DNA of 16,570 bases from Pseudomonadota bacterium. Lineage in GTDB: Bacteria; Pseudomonadota; Gammaproteobacteria; Xanthomonadales; Xanthomonadaceae. The notes under the pieces are model-generated. The model did no database searches and was not told the origin of the DNA. It worked only from the letters and a program-made list of their open reading frames with translations. How positions within the stretch are numbered: position 1 is the first letter of the stretch; every line of letters begins with the position of its first letter. Of the stretch, positions 1-8,600 are shown one piece after another. Location: positions 1 through 16,570 of the forward strand of contig JAEXRB010000041.1 of the NCBI GenBank assembly GCA_023438325.1, in the 5' to 3' direction. The translations under genes and the position numbers were made by a program.

Positions 1-450
1 CACCAGTTCCACGCACAGCGCATCGAGTTGGTCGCGCAGCGTGTCGTAGTCCACGCCTTCGGCGCGCAAAGCGTGCAAGGTGGCGAGCAGGCCGCCGGGT
101 TGTGGCGTGTCGCCATCGCGCTGGTAATCGCGGCGGCGCCGGATGCGATGCACGCGTTCGGCCAGGTTCACCGCATTGAAATACGTGGCGAACGCGCGCA
201 CCACGGCTTCGGCCGTGGCCGGCGGCATGCGCGAGAGGGTTTGGTGAAGGTACGTGGCTTCGTTCTCGTGCTCGCGTCGCTGGATCGCAGCCGTGCGGAT
301 GTGTTCGATCAGGGCGAGGAAATCATCGCCGCGCTGTTCGGCCAGGATGTCGCCGACCAGCGCGCCGAGGCGGTTCACGTCCTCGCGGAGTGCTTGATCG
401 GTGGGCGGGAAGGTGATGTCGCGCAAGGGCGCGTCGTGGGGTGTGTTCAT
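1..450 (-). CDS. ppc: Phosphoenolpyruvate carboxylase, N-terminal part (cut by window edge)
   Basis: This frame reads from an ATG at 450 down to base 1 without a stop, giving 150 codons, and continues outside the window. PEP carboxylase adds bicarbonate to phosphoenolpyruvate to make oxaloacetate, refilling the TCA cycle in the cytoplasm. The visible part carries the family's N-terminal pattern: LREDVNRLGALVGDIL near residue 22, ALIEHIRTAAI near 46, and FATYFNAVNLAERVHRIRRR near residues 87-106, followed by QPGGL. The FxxxFxxxNxAExxHRxRRRR block is characteristic of bacterial ppc. The catalytic His and Arg residues and the C-terminal half are beyond the edge, so activity cannot be judged. It is divergent from hemP. 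No Shine-Dalgarno sequence is visible ahead of the ATG, and a -10-like element ends only six bases before it, so the mRNA may be leaderless. Confidence 0.9.
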   Translation of the reverse strand, partial: MNTPHDAPLRDITFPPTDQALREDVNRLGALVGDILAEQRGDDFLALIEHIRTAAIQRREHENEATYLHQTLSRMPPATAEAVVRAFATYFNAVNLAERVHRIRRRRDYQRDGDTPQPGGLLATLHALRAEGVDYDTLRDQLDALCVELV

Positions 451-456
451 GCGCTG

Positions 457-467
457 AGGATAGCAAT
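457..467 (-). promoter_or_regulatory. Candidate extended -10 promoter of ppc, predicted near-leaderless start
   Basis: On the minus strand the sequence TGCTATCCT ends six bases before the ppc ATG. It has the TG dinucleotide of an extended -10 element and 4 of 6 matches to TATAAT. A -35 at the expected distance (480-485) is poor, as is tolerated for extended -10 promoters. Transcription from here would begin at or within a base or two of the start codon. Weak call based on consensus matching only. Confidence 0.35.
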
Positions 468-565
468 GCTGCCCATCGGTCACGATGCGTGGAGTGAAAG
501 ATGCGCGATGCGGCCCGCGGCGCTTGTCCTGTGTCTTGCGCATGACGCCGCCCGCATCGAGTCGC

Positions 566-603
566 TTGACATGCAAATGGGAATTATTACTATTTGCATG
601 TCA
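566..603 (+). promoter_or_regulatory. hemP promoter overlapped by a Fur-box-like palindrome
   Basis: A consensus -35 TTGACA (566-571) and a -10-like TACTAT (588-593), 16 bp apart, lie about 50 bp before hemP. Over them sits an inverted repeat: TGACATGCAAAT (567-578) and its exact complement ATTTGCATGTCA (592-603). The 13-bp centre GGGAATTATTACT is itself partly symmetric, so 16 of 18 positions pair across the 37 bp. The core AATGGGAATTATTACTATT resembles the Fur consensus of interleaved GATAAT units (compare AATGATAATTATTATCATT). Fur with Fe(II) bound here would cover both promoter elements and shut off hemP when iron is plentiful. hemP genes are commonly Fur-regulated. No experiment supports this particular site. 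Confidence 0.75.
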
Positions 604-645
604 GCCCATTCCGGACTGCATCACTACCTTGTCGAGGCCTTCGCC

Positions 646-840
646 ATGAGCCACATCATCCAGGCAGTTTCTGCCCGTTCCCTCGCTGCTCGCTCCGTCG
701 CGCTGGTGTCGCAGCCCGGGCGGCAGCAAATCGACAGCCGCGAACTGCTGCAGGGCGGGCGCGAGTTGATCATCCGGCACGGTGATCAGGAATATCGTCT
801 TCGCCACACCCAGAATGACAAGCTGATCCTCACCAAATAA
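646..840 (+). CDS. hemP: Hemin uptake protein HemP
   Basis: This encodes a 64-residue cytoplasmic protein. Its C-terminal half, from about residue 33, carries the HemP family pattern: SRELLQGGRELIIRHG followed by EYRLRHTQNDKLILTK at the C terminus, where the R-x-T-x-x-x-K-L-I-L-T-K ending is diagnostic. HemP proteins are small, of the size seen here, and usually lie at the head of heme-uptake loci. In some bacteria the homologue (HmuP) acts as a regulator needed for heme-receptor expression, so the family may be regulatory rather than a transporter. The ATG at 646 has a GAGG eight bases upstream; an in-frame ATG at 598 lies inside the operator and is unlikely. The gene follows a Fur-box-like promoter, and its stop lies 17 bp before the next gene, suggesting co-transcription. 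No heme receptor follows within the window, which is unusual for this family. Confidence 0.88.
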   Translation: MSHIIQAVSARSLAARSVALVSQPGRQQIDSRELLQGGRELIIRHGDQEYRLRHTQNDKLILTK

Positions 841-857
841 ATCAGCCGTTCGCCCGC

Positions 858-1484
858 ATGAACGTGATCGCTCCGTTTCCTCTGCACAGCCGCGTGTCTG
901 CCTTGCCGCATGACGGCGGCGCAGCGGGCATCGGCAGGTTGTCGGCTTCGGCAGATCATGTCGCACGGGAGGCGGTGAGCGCGCAACGTTGCGATTGGTC
1001 ATCCCTGACTGCTGCATTGGCACTGCTGGGGCCGGTGCTGCATGTGGATGCGCACGCGCCAGGAGCGCCTGCGCATCTCCCCGACGGCGCACCTTGGCCG
1101 GCGCGATCCGAACTGGTCGGGCTGGTCTGCGCGACGCATGTTGCCGCCAGTGTCAGGCTGGACAGCGATGGACCCGGGGAGGCATTGCATTTTCTGGATG
1201 GGCATGGCGCGCCGCTCGCAAGCCTCTGGCTGCTGCCGGACAGCGATTTCCTCGTATGGGAAGCACTGATCGCACATTTGCCGACAATGCCGATGCCGCA
1301 ATCGGGATGGCAGTGTGGTCAATGCCATGCGCTGCGCGGTCGGGCGCGAGTGTGTTGTTTCCAGAGCATTCGCGTAATGCGCGGGACGTGGCTCGATGCC
1401 GTTGCGCCGACGCGGCTTTCCGGCATCGGGCAGATGCGCGCGCGCCGACTGGCGCAGGCGGCCGGAGCTTCATTGCTGGTTTGA
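858..1484 (+). CDS. Uncharacterised protein downstream of hemP, possibly heme-utilisation related, with a CxxCH motif
   Basis: This 208-residue protein is not firmly recognised. It starts 17 bp after the hemP stop on the same strand with no evident Shine-Dalgarno, which fits translational coupling and iron-regulated expression from the Fur-controlled promoter. There is no signal peptide or membrane segment, so it is probably cytoplasmic. Residues ~47-140 (LGPVLHV, then GEALHFLDGHGAPLASLWLL) loosely resemble a repeat unit of the HemS/HutX heme-handling families, where a Phe/Leu-Asp-x-x-G turn follows a strand; this is a weak visual match. The C-terminal part has CGQCH at residues 153-157 and a CC pair at 166-167. 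That could be a heme-c-type CxxCH or, more likely in the cytoplasm, a small zinc or redox site. The tail from ~175 is Arg-rich (QMRARRLAQ). Reality of the gene is fairly secure; function is open. Confidence 0.65.
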   Translation: MNVIAPFPLHSRVSALPHDGGAAGIGRLSASADHVAREAVSAQRCDWSSLTAALALLGPVLHVDAHAPGAPAHLPDGAPWPARSELVGLVCATHVAASVRLDSDGPGEALHFLDGHGAPLASLWLLPDSDFLVWEALIAHLPTMPMPQSGWQCGQCHALRGRARVCCFQSIRVMRGTWLDAVAPTRLSGIGQMRARRLAQAAGASLLV

Positions 1485-1550
1485 GCCCTTGTTTTTTGTC
1501 CGTGCCCGCAACCTGCAACCGGCATGGCTCGGGTGCAAGCGCTCGGAGGC

Positions 1551-1559
1551 TGGTATGCT
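1551..1559 (+). promoter_or_regulatory. Candidate extended -10 element for the response regulator
   Basis: TGGTATGCT places a TG one base before TATGCT, which matches TATAAT at 4 of 6 positions. It lies 33 bp before the response-regulator ATG, leaving a leader of about 27 bases. No convincing -35 element is seen. No clear intrinsic terminator separates this gene from the upstream unit, so read-through is possible. Confidence 0.3.
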
Positions 1560-1592
1560 GGTGTGTGGAATGTCCGCACTTCCAGGATCACC

Positions 1593-2333
1593 ATGACCGA
1601 AAACGCCCACGCATCCTCCCGCCAGGTCCACGCCCGCGTCGTGGTGGTGGAAGACGATATCGAACTGCGTGACGTCATCCTCGTACCGGGGCTGGCCGAT
1701 CACGGATTCGACGTCCGTGGCGTCGCCTCGGCCGAGGCCCTTTACCGGCACATCCTCGGCAATGCCTGCGATCTGGTCGTGCTCGACGTCGGCCTCCCCA
1801 ACGAAGATGGCTTCTCCGCGGCGGCCCACTTGCGCACGGCGCTGGGCATGAAGGTGGGCATCGTCATGCTCACCGGTCGCGTCGGCGGCGATGATCGGGT
1901 GCGTGGTCTGGAAGGCGGCGCAGACGCCTATCTCGCCAAGCCCGTGGAAGTGGAGGTGTTGGCGGCCACGCTGCACAGCCTCGTCCGTCGCATGCAGGCA
2001 GAGGCGTCGCCGGAGGCGGCAGCGGCAGCGATGTCTTCCCCGCAGTGGCGGCTTGAATCAGATGGTTGGTGCGTGCGCTCACCCACCGGGAAACAGGTGG
2101 CGTTGACGTTGGCCGAGCGCCGCATCCTTTCCCGTCTTGTCGCCAACGCCGGCGAGCCGGTACAGCGCGAAGACCTGATTGCCGACCTCACCGACGACGT
2201 GGACAGTTTCGATCCGCATCGCCTGGAGATGATCGTCCATCGTTTGCGCCGCAAGGTCGAAGATCGTTCCGGTGAAATCCTCCCGCTGCGTGCCGTGCGC
2301 GGTGCAGGTTATGCATTTTCCGTCGCAGGGTGA
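1593..2333 (+). CDS. OmpR/PhoB-family two-component response regulator (orphan in this window)
   Basis: This 246-residue cytoplasmic transcription regulator has two domains. The receiver (residues ~14-125) has the acidic pair D21/D22, the phospho-acceptor D65 in LVVLDVGLPNEDG, T94 in the MLTGR segment and K116 in LAKP, so all residues needed for phosphorylation are present. The C-terminal winged-helix domain (~150-246) contains LTLAERRILSRLVANAG, the recognition-helix region ending MIVHRLRRKVE, and the wing LRAVRGAGYAF, as in OmpR/PhoB proteins. Its length is normal for the family. I chose the ATG at 1593 because AGGA lies five bases upstream and the receiver begins soon after; an in-frame ATG at 1524 would add a tail with no family similarity. 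No histidine kinase is adjacent. The giant surface-protein gene begins 302 bp downstream on the same strand and is a possible target, by inference from position only. Confidence 0.9.
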   Translation: MTENAHASSRQVHARVVVVEDDIELRDVILVPGLADHGFDVRGVASAEALYRHILGNACDLVVLDVGLPNEDGFSAAAHLRTALGMKVGIVMLTGRVGGDDRVRGLEGGADAYLAKPVEVEVLAATLHSLVRRMQAEASPEAAAAAMSSPQWRLESDGWCVRSPTGKQVALTLAERRILSRLVANAGEPVQREDLIADLTDDVDSFDPHRLEMIVHRLRRKVEDRSGEILPLRAVRGAGYAFSVAG

Positions 2334-2635
2334 ATTTCGCGCATTCATGAAGGGTTGCGTCGATATGCAGCTTGTGTTTGCATTTGTTGACATCCGAAAC
2401 TGACCGATTTTCACCCCCGGCAACAGGGCGCGGAAAGCGTCTGATTCCCGCAGTACCAAGGCATTGAACCTGCTGCGCTGGCAGCCATGGTCGGCGCGGG
2501 GGAGTGTTGGTGAGTGCGCGTGAATGCGCTCGCGCGGCAGCATCCACACAATAACAGGCAAGCTCGAATAAGCATGCTCATGCCGGGAATCGGGCGTGCA
2601 TTGTTATCTAGTAGGCAATTAGGGGTAATCCAACC
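2334..2635 (+). other. 302-bp non-coding region ahead of the giant surface-protein gene
   Basis: No credible ORF or RNA gene is seen. A perfect TTGACA at 2387-2392 has no acceptable -10 within 15-18 bp. Closer to the gene, TTGTTA (2601-2606) and GGTAAT (2624-2629) are 17 bp apart, each with 4 of 6 matches, but this would start the RNA almost at the ATG and conflict with the AGGGG ribosome-binding site at 2621-2625. No strong terminator for the response regulator and no direct-repeat operator were found. The length and the distant start leave room for an untranslated leader. Confidence 0.5.
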
Positions 2636-5600
2636 ATGATCAAGATATCGGCATTCAAGCGCGTGGGTGCACGCGTGTTGGGCGCTGTCTTCGGTTTTGC
2701 CGCCTTGGCCACGGCCAGCGCGCAAACGCCCGGCGTAGTGCCCAGTCCGGTCGCAGGCGAGGCGTTGCTCGGCGAGCAGTATTGCTTCGATGCGCCATGG
2801 GCCAATACGGGTAGCCCCGGCTACGGCCCTTATCTGCGCCTGATGCTGCCGCCGGAAGTGGATTTCGATGGCGCGCAACTGTTTGGCTCCGCGCTGACGG
2901 TGGTGAGCAATGCGGTATTCCCGGCCAGCCCCGCGGTGCTGACCGATCCGCTTTACTTGCCTGCCACCGCGCCGGGCAACCAGATCACCGGCACCGCCGG
3001 CTGGCGTCTGGTGATCCTGGAGTTGCCGGTTGGTTCGGTCGTGACCAACGGGCCGGAGATGACGGCTTCGATCTGCGTCACCACCAACAATGCTCCACCG
3101 AATCTGGCGCAGATCGGCACGCCTTATCCGATGCACGTCACCCCCGTCTACCGCTATGGCGCTTCGCCGACTGGCACTGCCAGCACGGTGGGTGCCCAGC
3201 AGTCGCCCACGGTCACGCCGCAGGTGCTTTTGTTCGAAAAGACCAACACCGCGCCGGAAGGCGAGCGCCCGCCGGGCAGCGTATGGCTTTATGACTATGT
3301 GTTGAGCGTGGACATCGCCAGTGGCGCGATGATCAATCCGCTGGTGATTGCCGATACGCTGCCGGCCAACGTGCAGTTCGTCGGCCCGATCACGATCACG
3401 GGCGGCAATGCGTGTTCCGCCACCACTACGCCATCCACCAGCGTGCCCGGGGGTTCGGTTCAGGTCACCTGTAGCGGCGGCACGTTGGGTGTTGGCGGTG
3501 GTGATGACGTTGTCGTCAGTTTCCCGGTGCACATCATCGACATTCTCGATGAAACCACCTGTGGTACGCAGTTGCAGACCAACACGGCCAGCGTCAACGC
3601 CAGCTATCTGCCGCCGGGCCTGCCGGCCATCGTGCTGCCGCAGGTCAGCGATGATTCGCAGGTCGTGGCCAAGCATGTCGCCGTGCAGAAATCGGCGGCG
3701 CAGCAGTTCGGTGTGCCCGGAACCAATGTTGCCTACACCCTGAACCTTCAGACCACGCAGTTCGGCAGCACCAATGCGCTGAGCGTGCTCGACAACCTGC
3801 CCAACGGCGTGAATTTCAACGTGGGCAGTGCCCAGATCAGCATCGCCGGCGGCGCTGCTGTCGGCATCGCCCCGGTTCATAGCGGTGCGGGCCATCCCGA
3901 ATCGCTGACTTTCAACGTCATCGCCGCCAACGGTGGTGCGCCGATTCCGCCGGGTACCGCGATCCAGATCACCTACACCGGTGCGGTATTGCAGTTGTAC
4001 GAAACAGCGCCGAATGCACCGATTCTTGCTGCGGACCCGCTCACCAACACCGCGCAGGCCACATACGCCTTGGTGGAAGGTGCGAACGGCTGCGCCGACG
4101 GCAGCGCGGCTACCGTCACCATCGATCCGGTGGAGATTCGCAAGGAACTGCTGTCCACCGGGCCGTTTATTCCGGGGCAGTACGTCACCTTCCGCCTTTC
4201 GATGGCGATTCCGTCGGGCGATACCCAGAACGTACGGTTCATCGATTATTTCCCGCTGCCGGTGTTCGACGTCAACACCATCGATCAGACCTATGGTGGC
4301 CTGGATATCTTCCGCGCCACGGGCGCGCCGGCGGCCACCGCCGACACGATGAACCTGACGCCCACCGTGACCGTCAACCCGGCGACCAACTCGCTGACGC
4401 TGGCTTACCCCAACATCAACACCACCCAGCCGCAGGTCGTTGCGGTGGATATACGCGTGCGAGTGCAGCCGCACGCCTTTGCCGACGCCTTGTTCCTCAC
4501 CAACATTTTCCGTGCCCAGTCCGAGAACAGCGACAACGAGGCCGCGGTGGGTGAGACGCCCGTGCAGATCCAGGTGCGCGCACCGGCCTTGACGATGACC
4601 AAGGGCGTGCTCAGCACCAATGGCGCAGGCACCATCGCGCCGCCGGCGACCACGCTTCCGGTGAATGGCAATCTCGGCAACGCCGATGCCGGCGATCAGG
4701 TCGTCTATCGCCTCACGATTGAAAACATCGGCGGTGCGCCGGCTTACGGCGTGGTCGTCACCGATACCATTCCTGCTGGACTCACCTCGTGTTCCGTCGC
4801 TGCCACGCAACTGGCGAGCGGGACGGTGCTGACCAGCAGCGGCGACCTGTTCACCACCGGTTTGACGCTGATCAACGGTACTGCGGCCGATCCCGTGCTC
4901 GCCGCCAACGACGGCACGATCGGCGCACCGTTCGGCAACGACACCGCGTTCGTCGACGTGACCTGCACCATCGCCAGCAATGTGCTGCCGGGCGCAGGCC
5001 CGATCACCAACACCGCCAGCGTCACCTGGGCCCCGTATCACGGCCCGACTTGCTCGGCGGCTCCGACTGATCCTGCTTGCGTGGAAACCTTCCCGCCGGT
5101 CACCGACACCGCCGATGTCGGCATCCGCAATGTCGCGCTGACCAAGAGCATCGTTGCCACGTCCGAAGCCGCCAGCACCACTCCCAACGTGCTGATCGGC
5201 GAAATCGTGCGCTATCGCCTCGTAGTGGAAGTGCCCGAGGGCCAGATTCCCAATGCCGTGGTGCGTGACAACCTGCCTACCGGGATGCAGTACCTCAATG
5301 ACGGTACTGCGCGCATCGCGCTGGTCGGGGGCGTGACTGCCAGCAACGTGGCTGGCGGTGCCACCGCAACGATGCCTGCTGCGCCGATGACTGGGGCACC
5401 TGGTGTGGCCATCAACGCCACCGCAGAGGGCGGCGCCAATGCGTTCAGTTGCACAGGCACTGCGTTCAACAGCGGCACCGATCCCTGCTTCAGCCTGGGC
5501 AATGTGGTCAACGCCCCGGCCGACAACGATCCTGAATACATCGTCATCGAGTTCAATGCGCTGGTGCTCAATACCGGCAACGCTGGTGCCAACCGCGACA

Positions 5601-8600
5601 ACAATTTCCGCTTGGGCAGCGACGGTGCCCAGCTTGGCCCAGTGTCGGACAACGTGCGCGTCACGTTGCGCCTGCCGAGCGTCACCGTCGGCAAGACCGT
5701 CACGCCGAACAGTGGCGTGCAGGCCGGTGATACCGTCACCTACACCCTCACCATCAGCAACGCCGCTGGTGCAAACGTGGTGGCGGCCTACGATGTGGCC
5801 GTCAACGACGTGCTGCCGACGCAGTTGCAGTTGAATCTGCCCATCGTCAGTGCGGTGGCGGCAGGTGGTGCCAGTGCGTTCACCAGCACCTCCGCAGGCA
5901 ATACCATCTCCGGCACCATCGACGTGATTCCGCCCGGTGGTTCGGTGACGATCACTTACTCCGCGACTGTGCTGGTTGCGGTGGCACCCGGATCTTCCAT
6001 CATCAATGCCGTCAACGCCGGCTGGAGCAGCCTGCCGGGCTTGGGCACCGGAGGTAATGGCACCGGCTCCACCACGCCATGTCCGGCGCCGCAGGCCACA
6101 ACACCGCCGGGCAACGCGACCTGCGAACGCCTGTTTGCCGGTTCTGCCAATGCTCCGATCGGCGTGACGCCGGTGACGCTCGGCAAGGCCGTCACCGGCA
6201 GTTCGCTGGGTTACACCGCCGGCAATGATCTGGCCATCGGCGAAATCGCCACGTTCCGCATCACCGCGACGATTCCCGAAGGCACCGCGCCGCAGGTCGT
6301 CATCACGGACGAATTGCCGAATCTGATGACGGTGGTGGGTACGCCGACGGTGGTCTCCACCGGCAGCGGCATGACCATCGGCAACCCCACCGGTGCTCCG
6401 GTGGTGAGCGGCGCCAACAATCACATCGTCACCTTCAACTTCGGTTCGGTGATCAATCCGGTAGGCAACAATGCGCCGACACCGCAGACCATCGTGGTGG
6501 AAGTGCAGGGGCGCCTGCTCGACGATGCTGCGCAATCCAACGTCAACGGCGAAACCCTCACCAATCGGGCATCGGTCAACTTCGGCAGCGGCACCGACGG
6601 CACTGCCACGGCGGATGTGGACGTGGTCGAGCCCTTGCTGTCGATCAACAAATCCAGCCCGATCACCAGCGGCCAGGCCGGCGATACGGTGAACTTCACC
6701 GTGACCGTGCAGCATTTGCCGACTTCGGCGATGGAAGCACGCACGGTGCAGATCATCGACACCCTGCCGACGCCCGCAGGATTGAACAATCTGAGCGTGA
6801 CCAGTACCGCCCTCACCGGTACAGGTTGCCCGGTGGCACCGGCTCCGGTGCCGGCCATCAGTGATTCGAGCACGGCGGCGCAACTGGATGTGCTGGTCGA
6901 ATACCTGCCGCTGGATTGCGTGCTGACGATCCAGTACAGCGCAACGCTGATGGCCAATGTCGTGGTCAATACCGATGTGGTCAACACGGCCAACCTGACC
7001 TGGCATTCGATCGATCCGACCCATCCGGATGCTGACGAAGGCCGCGATTACAGCGACAGCGACAACCACACCGTGCGGATCTCCTCGCCGGGCATGAGCA
7101 AGTCCGTGTTCGCGGTGAATCCGGACATCGGTGATGGCGAACTGGGTGTGGCGCCGGACGTGCCGATCGGTGGTGAGGTGACCTATCGCTTCACCGTCGA
7201 GTTCCCGGCCGGCGACAGTCTGTCGGCGCAGGTGTATGACCAGTTGCCGATCAATGCCGTGTCGATGCAGGTGCTGTCCTCGCGCATCATCTCGGTGGGC
7301 AATGCCATTTCCGGCATCAACACGACGCCGACACCCGTGGCCGGCACGCCCGGCACGCCGGTGGGTACGCCGACGGATGGTGCCGATGCGGATACCTTCA
7401 ATGATCGGGTGACCTGGAGCCTGGGCGACCTGCGCGCTGCCGTTGTCGGGAACCGGACGATGGAGTTCGAAGTCGTGGCGCAGGTGATGGATACCACGGA
7501 GACGGCTGGCGGCGTCACCGTCACCAACACCGCAGGTTTCACTGCCAGTTCGATCCCGACACCGATCACCGCGACTGCCGATATCGACATCGTCGAGCCG
7601 CTGCTGAACATCGCCAAGGCGCTGACGCTGCTGAACGGCGTGGCCATTGATCCGGCGCACATCGTGCAGGCCGGTGACGTGCTGACCTTCCAGATCACGC
7701 TGTCGCATCTGGCCGCTTCGACCGCGACCGCGTTCAACGTGGACGTGACCGACCTGTTGCCTGATCCGGGTGCCGACTACATCGCCGGTTCGGTGGGTGG
7801 CACCTGCGGTGCAACTGCCGATGCCGTGAACCATCCGACGATGGTGTTCTCCTTCGACGCGCTGACGCTGGCGCAGGCGAACTGCACGATCACCTACAAC
7901 GCTACCGTTACCAACGATGTGAATCCGGGTACGACTTACCAGAACCTGGCCTCGGCGGCATGGGATTCGCTCGAAAATCCGCCGGCCGTGGACGATGGTG
8001 GCAACCGTCGTGGCAGCACCGGCACGGTGCGTGACAACTTCACCATCCTGGCGCCGATGCTGACCAAGGTGGTGGCCAGCACGTCGCTGGGCGACACCGC
8101 CGCTGGAGAGCACACCGGGCTGGATGATCTGGCGATCGGTGAAACCGTGACCTACACGTTGACCATCGGCTTCCCGCAGGGCACCACGGTCGATGCGCTG
8201 CTGGTGGATACGTTGCCGGCCGGTCTGCGTGCCATTGGAGCGAGCACGGTGCCGAACTTCGGCAATTCCGGAATCTCGACCGGATTCATCGCCCCCACGA
8301 TCGCAGCCGATGGCAGCAGCGTGACGTTCGACTTCGGCAGCATCGTCAACCCGGCCGACGGCGTGCTGACCAACGACTGGATTTCGGTCACGGTCACCGC
8401 GGTCGTGCTGGACATCGCCTCCAACACGGATGGCGGCGTGCTCACCAACTCCGCCACGTTCAGCAACGGCACCTCGCCGGATGTCGCAGACGAGGAAGAT
8501 GTCGAGCTGGTCGAGCCGGAACTGGCGCTGACCAAGTCGATGGCCGCCGGCGGCACGGGTGGCAGTGCGGTGATCACGCTGGTCATTGCCAACAACGGTA

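Noticed and set aside
28..840. Long plus-strand frame from 28 joined to hemP
   Set aside because: Its first part is antisense to ppc and passes through the Fur operator. Only the last 64 codons match a known protein, HemP.
601..1092. Minus-strand frame over hemP and the next gene
   Set aside because: No family features; antisense to hemP and to the 208-residue protein, which form a coherent unit.
1485..1520. T-rich GTTTTTTG after the 208-residue gene as a terminator
   Set aside because: No stable GC-rich hairpin precedes the T run.
2387..2392. Perfect TTGACA ahead of the giant gene
   Set aside because: No acceptable -10 hexamer occurs 15-18 bp downstream, so it was not called a promoter.
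2545..2605. Possible c-di-GMP (GEMM-like) riboswitch in the leader of the giant gene
   Set aside because: A few short matches (ACAGGCAAGC, GCCGGG) occur, but the paired stems and the conserved core of the class are not present.
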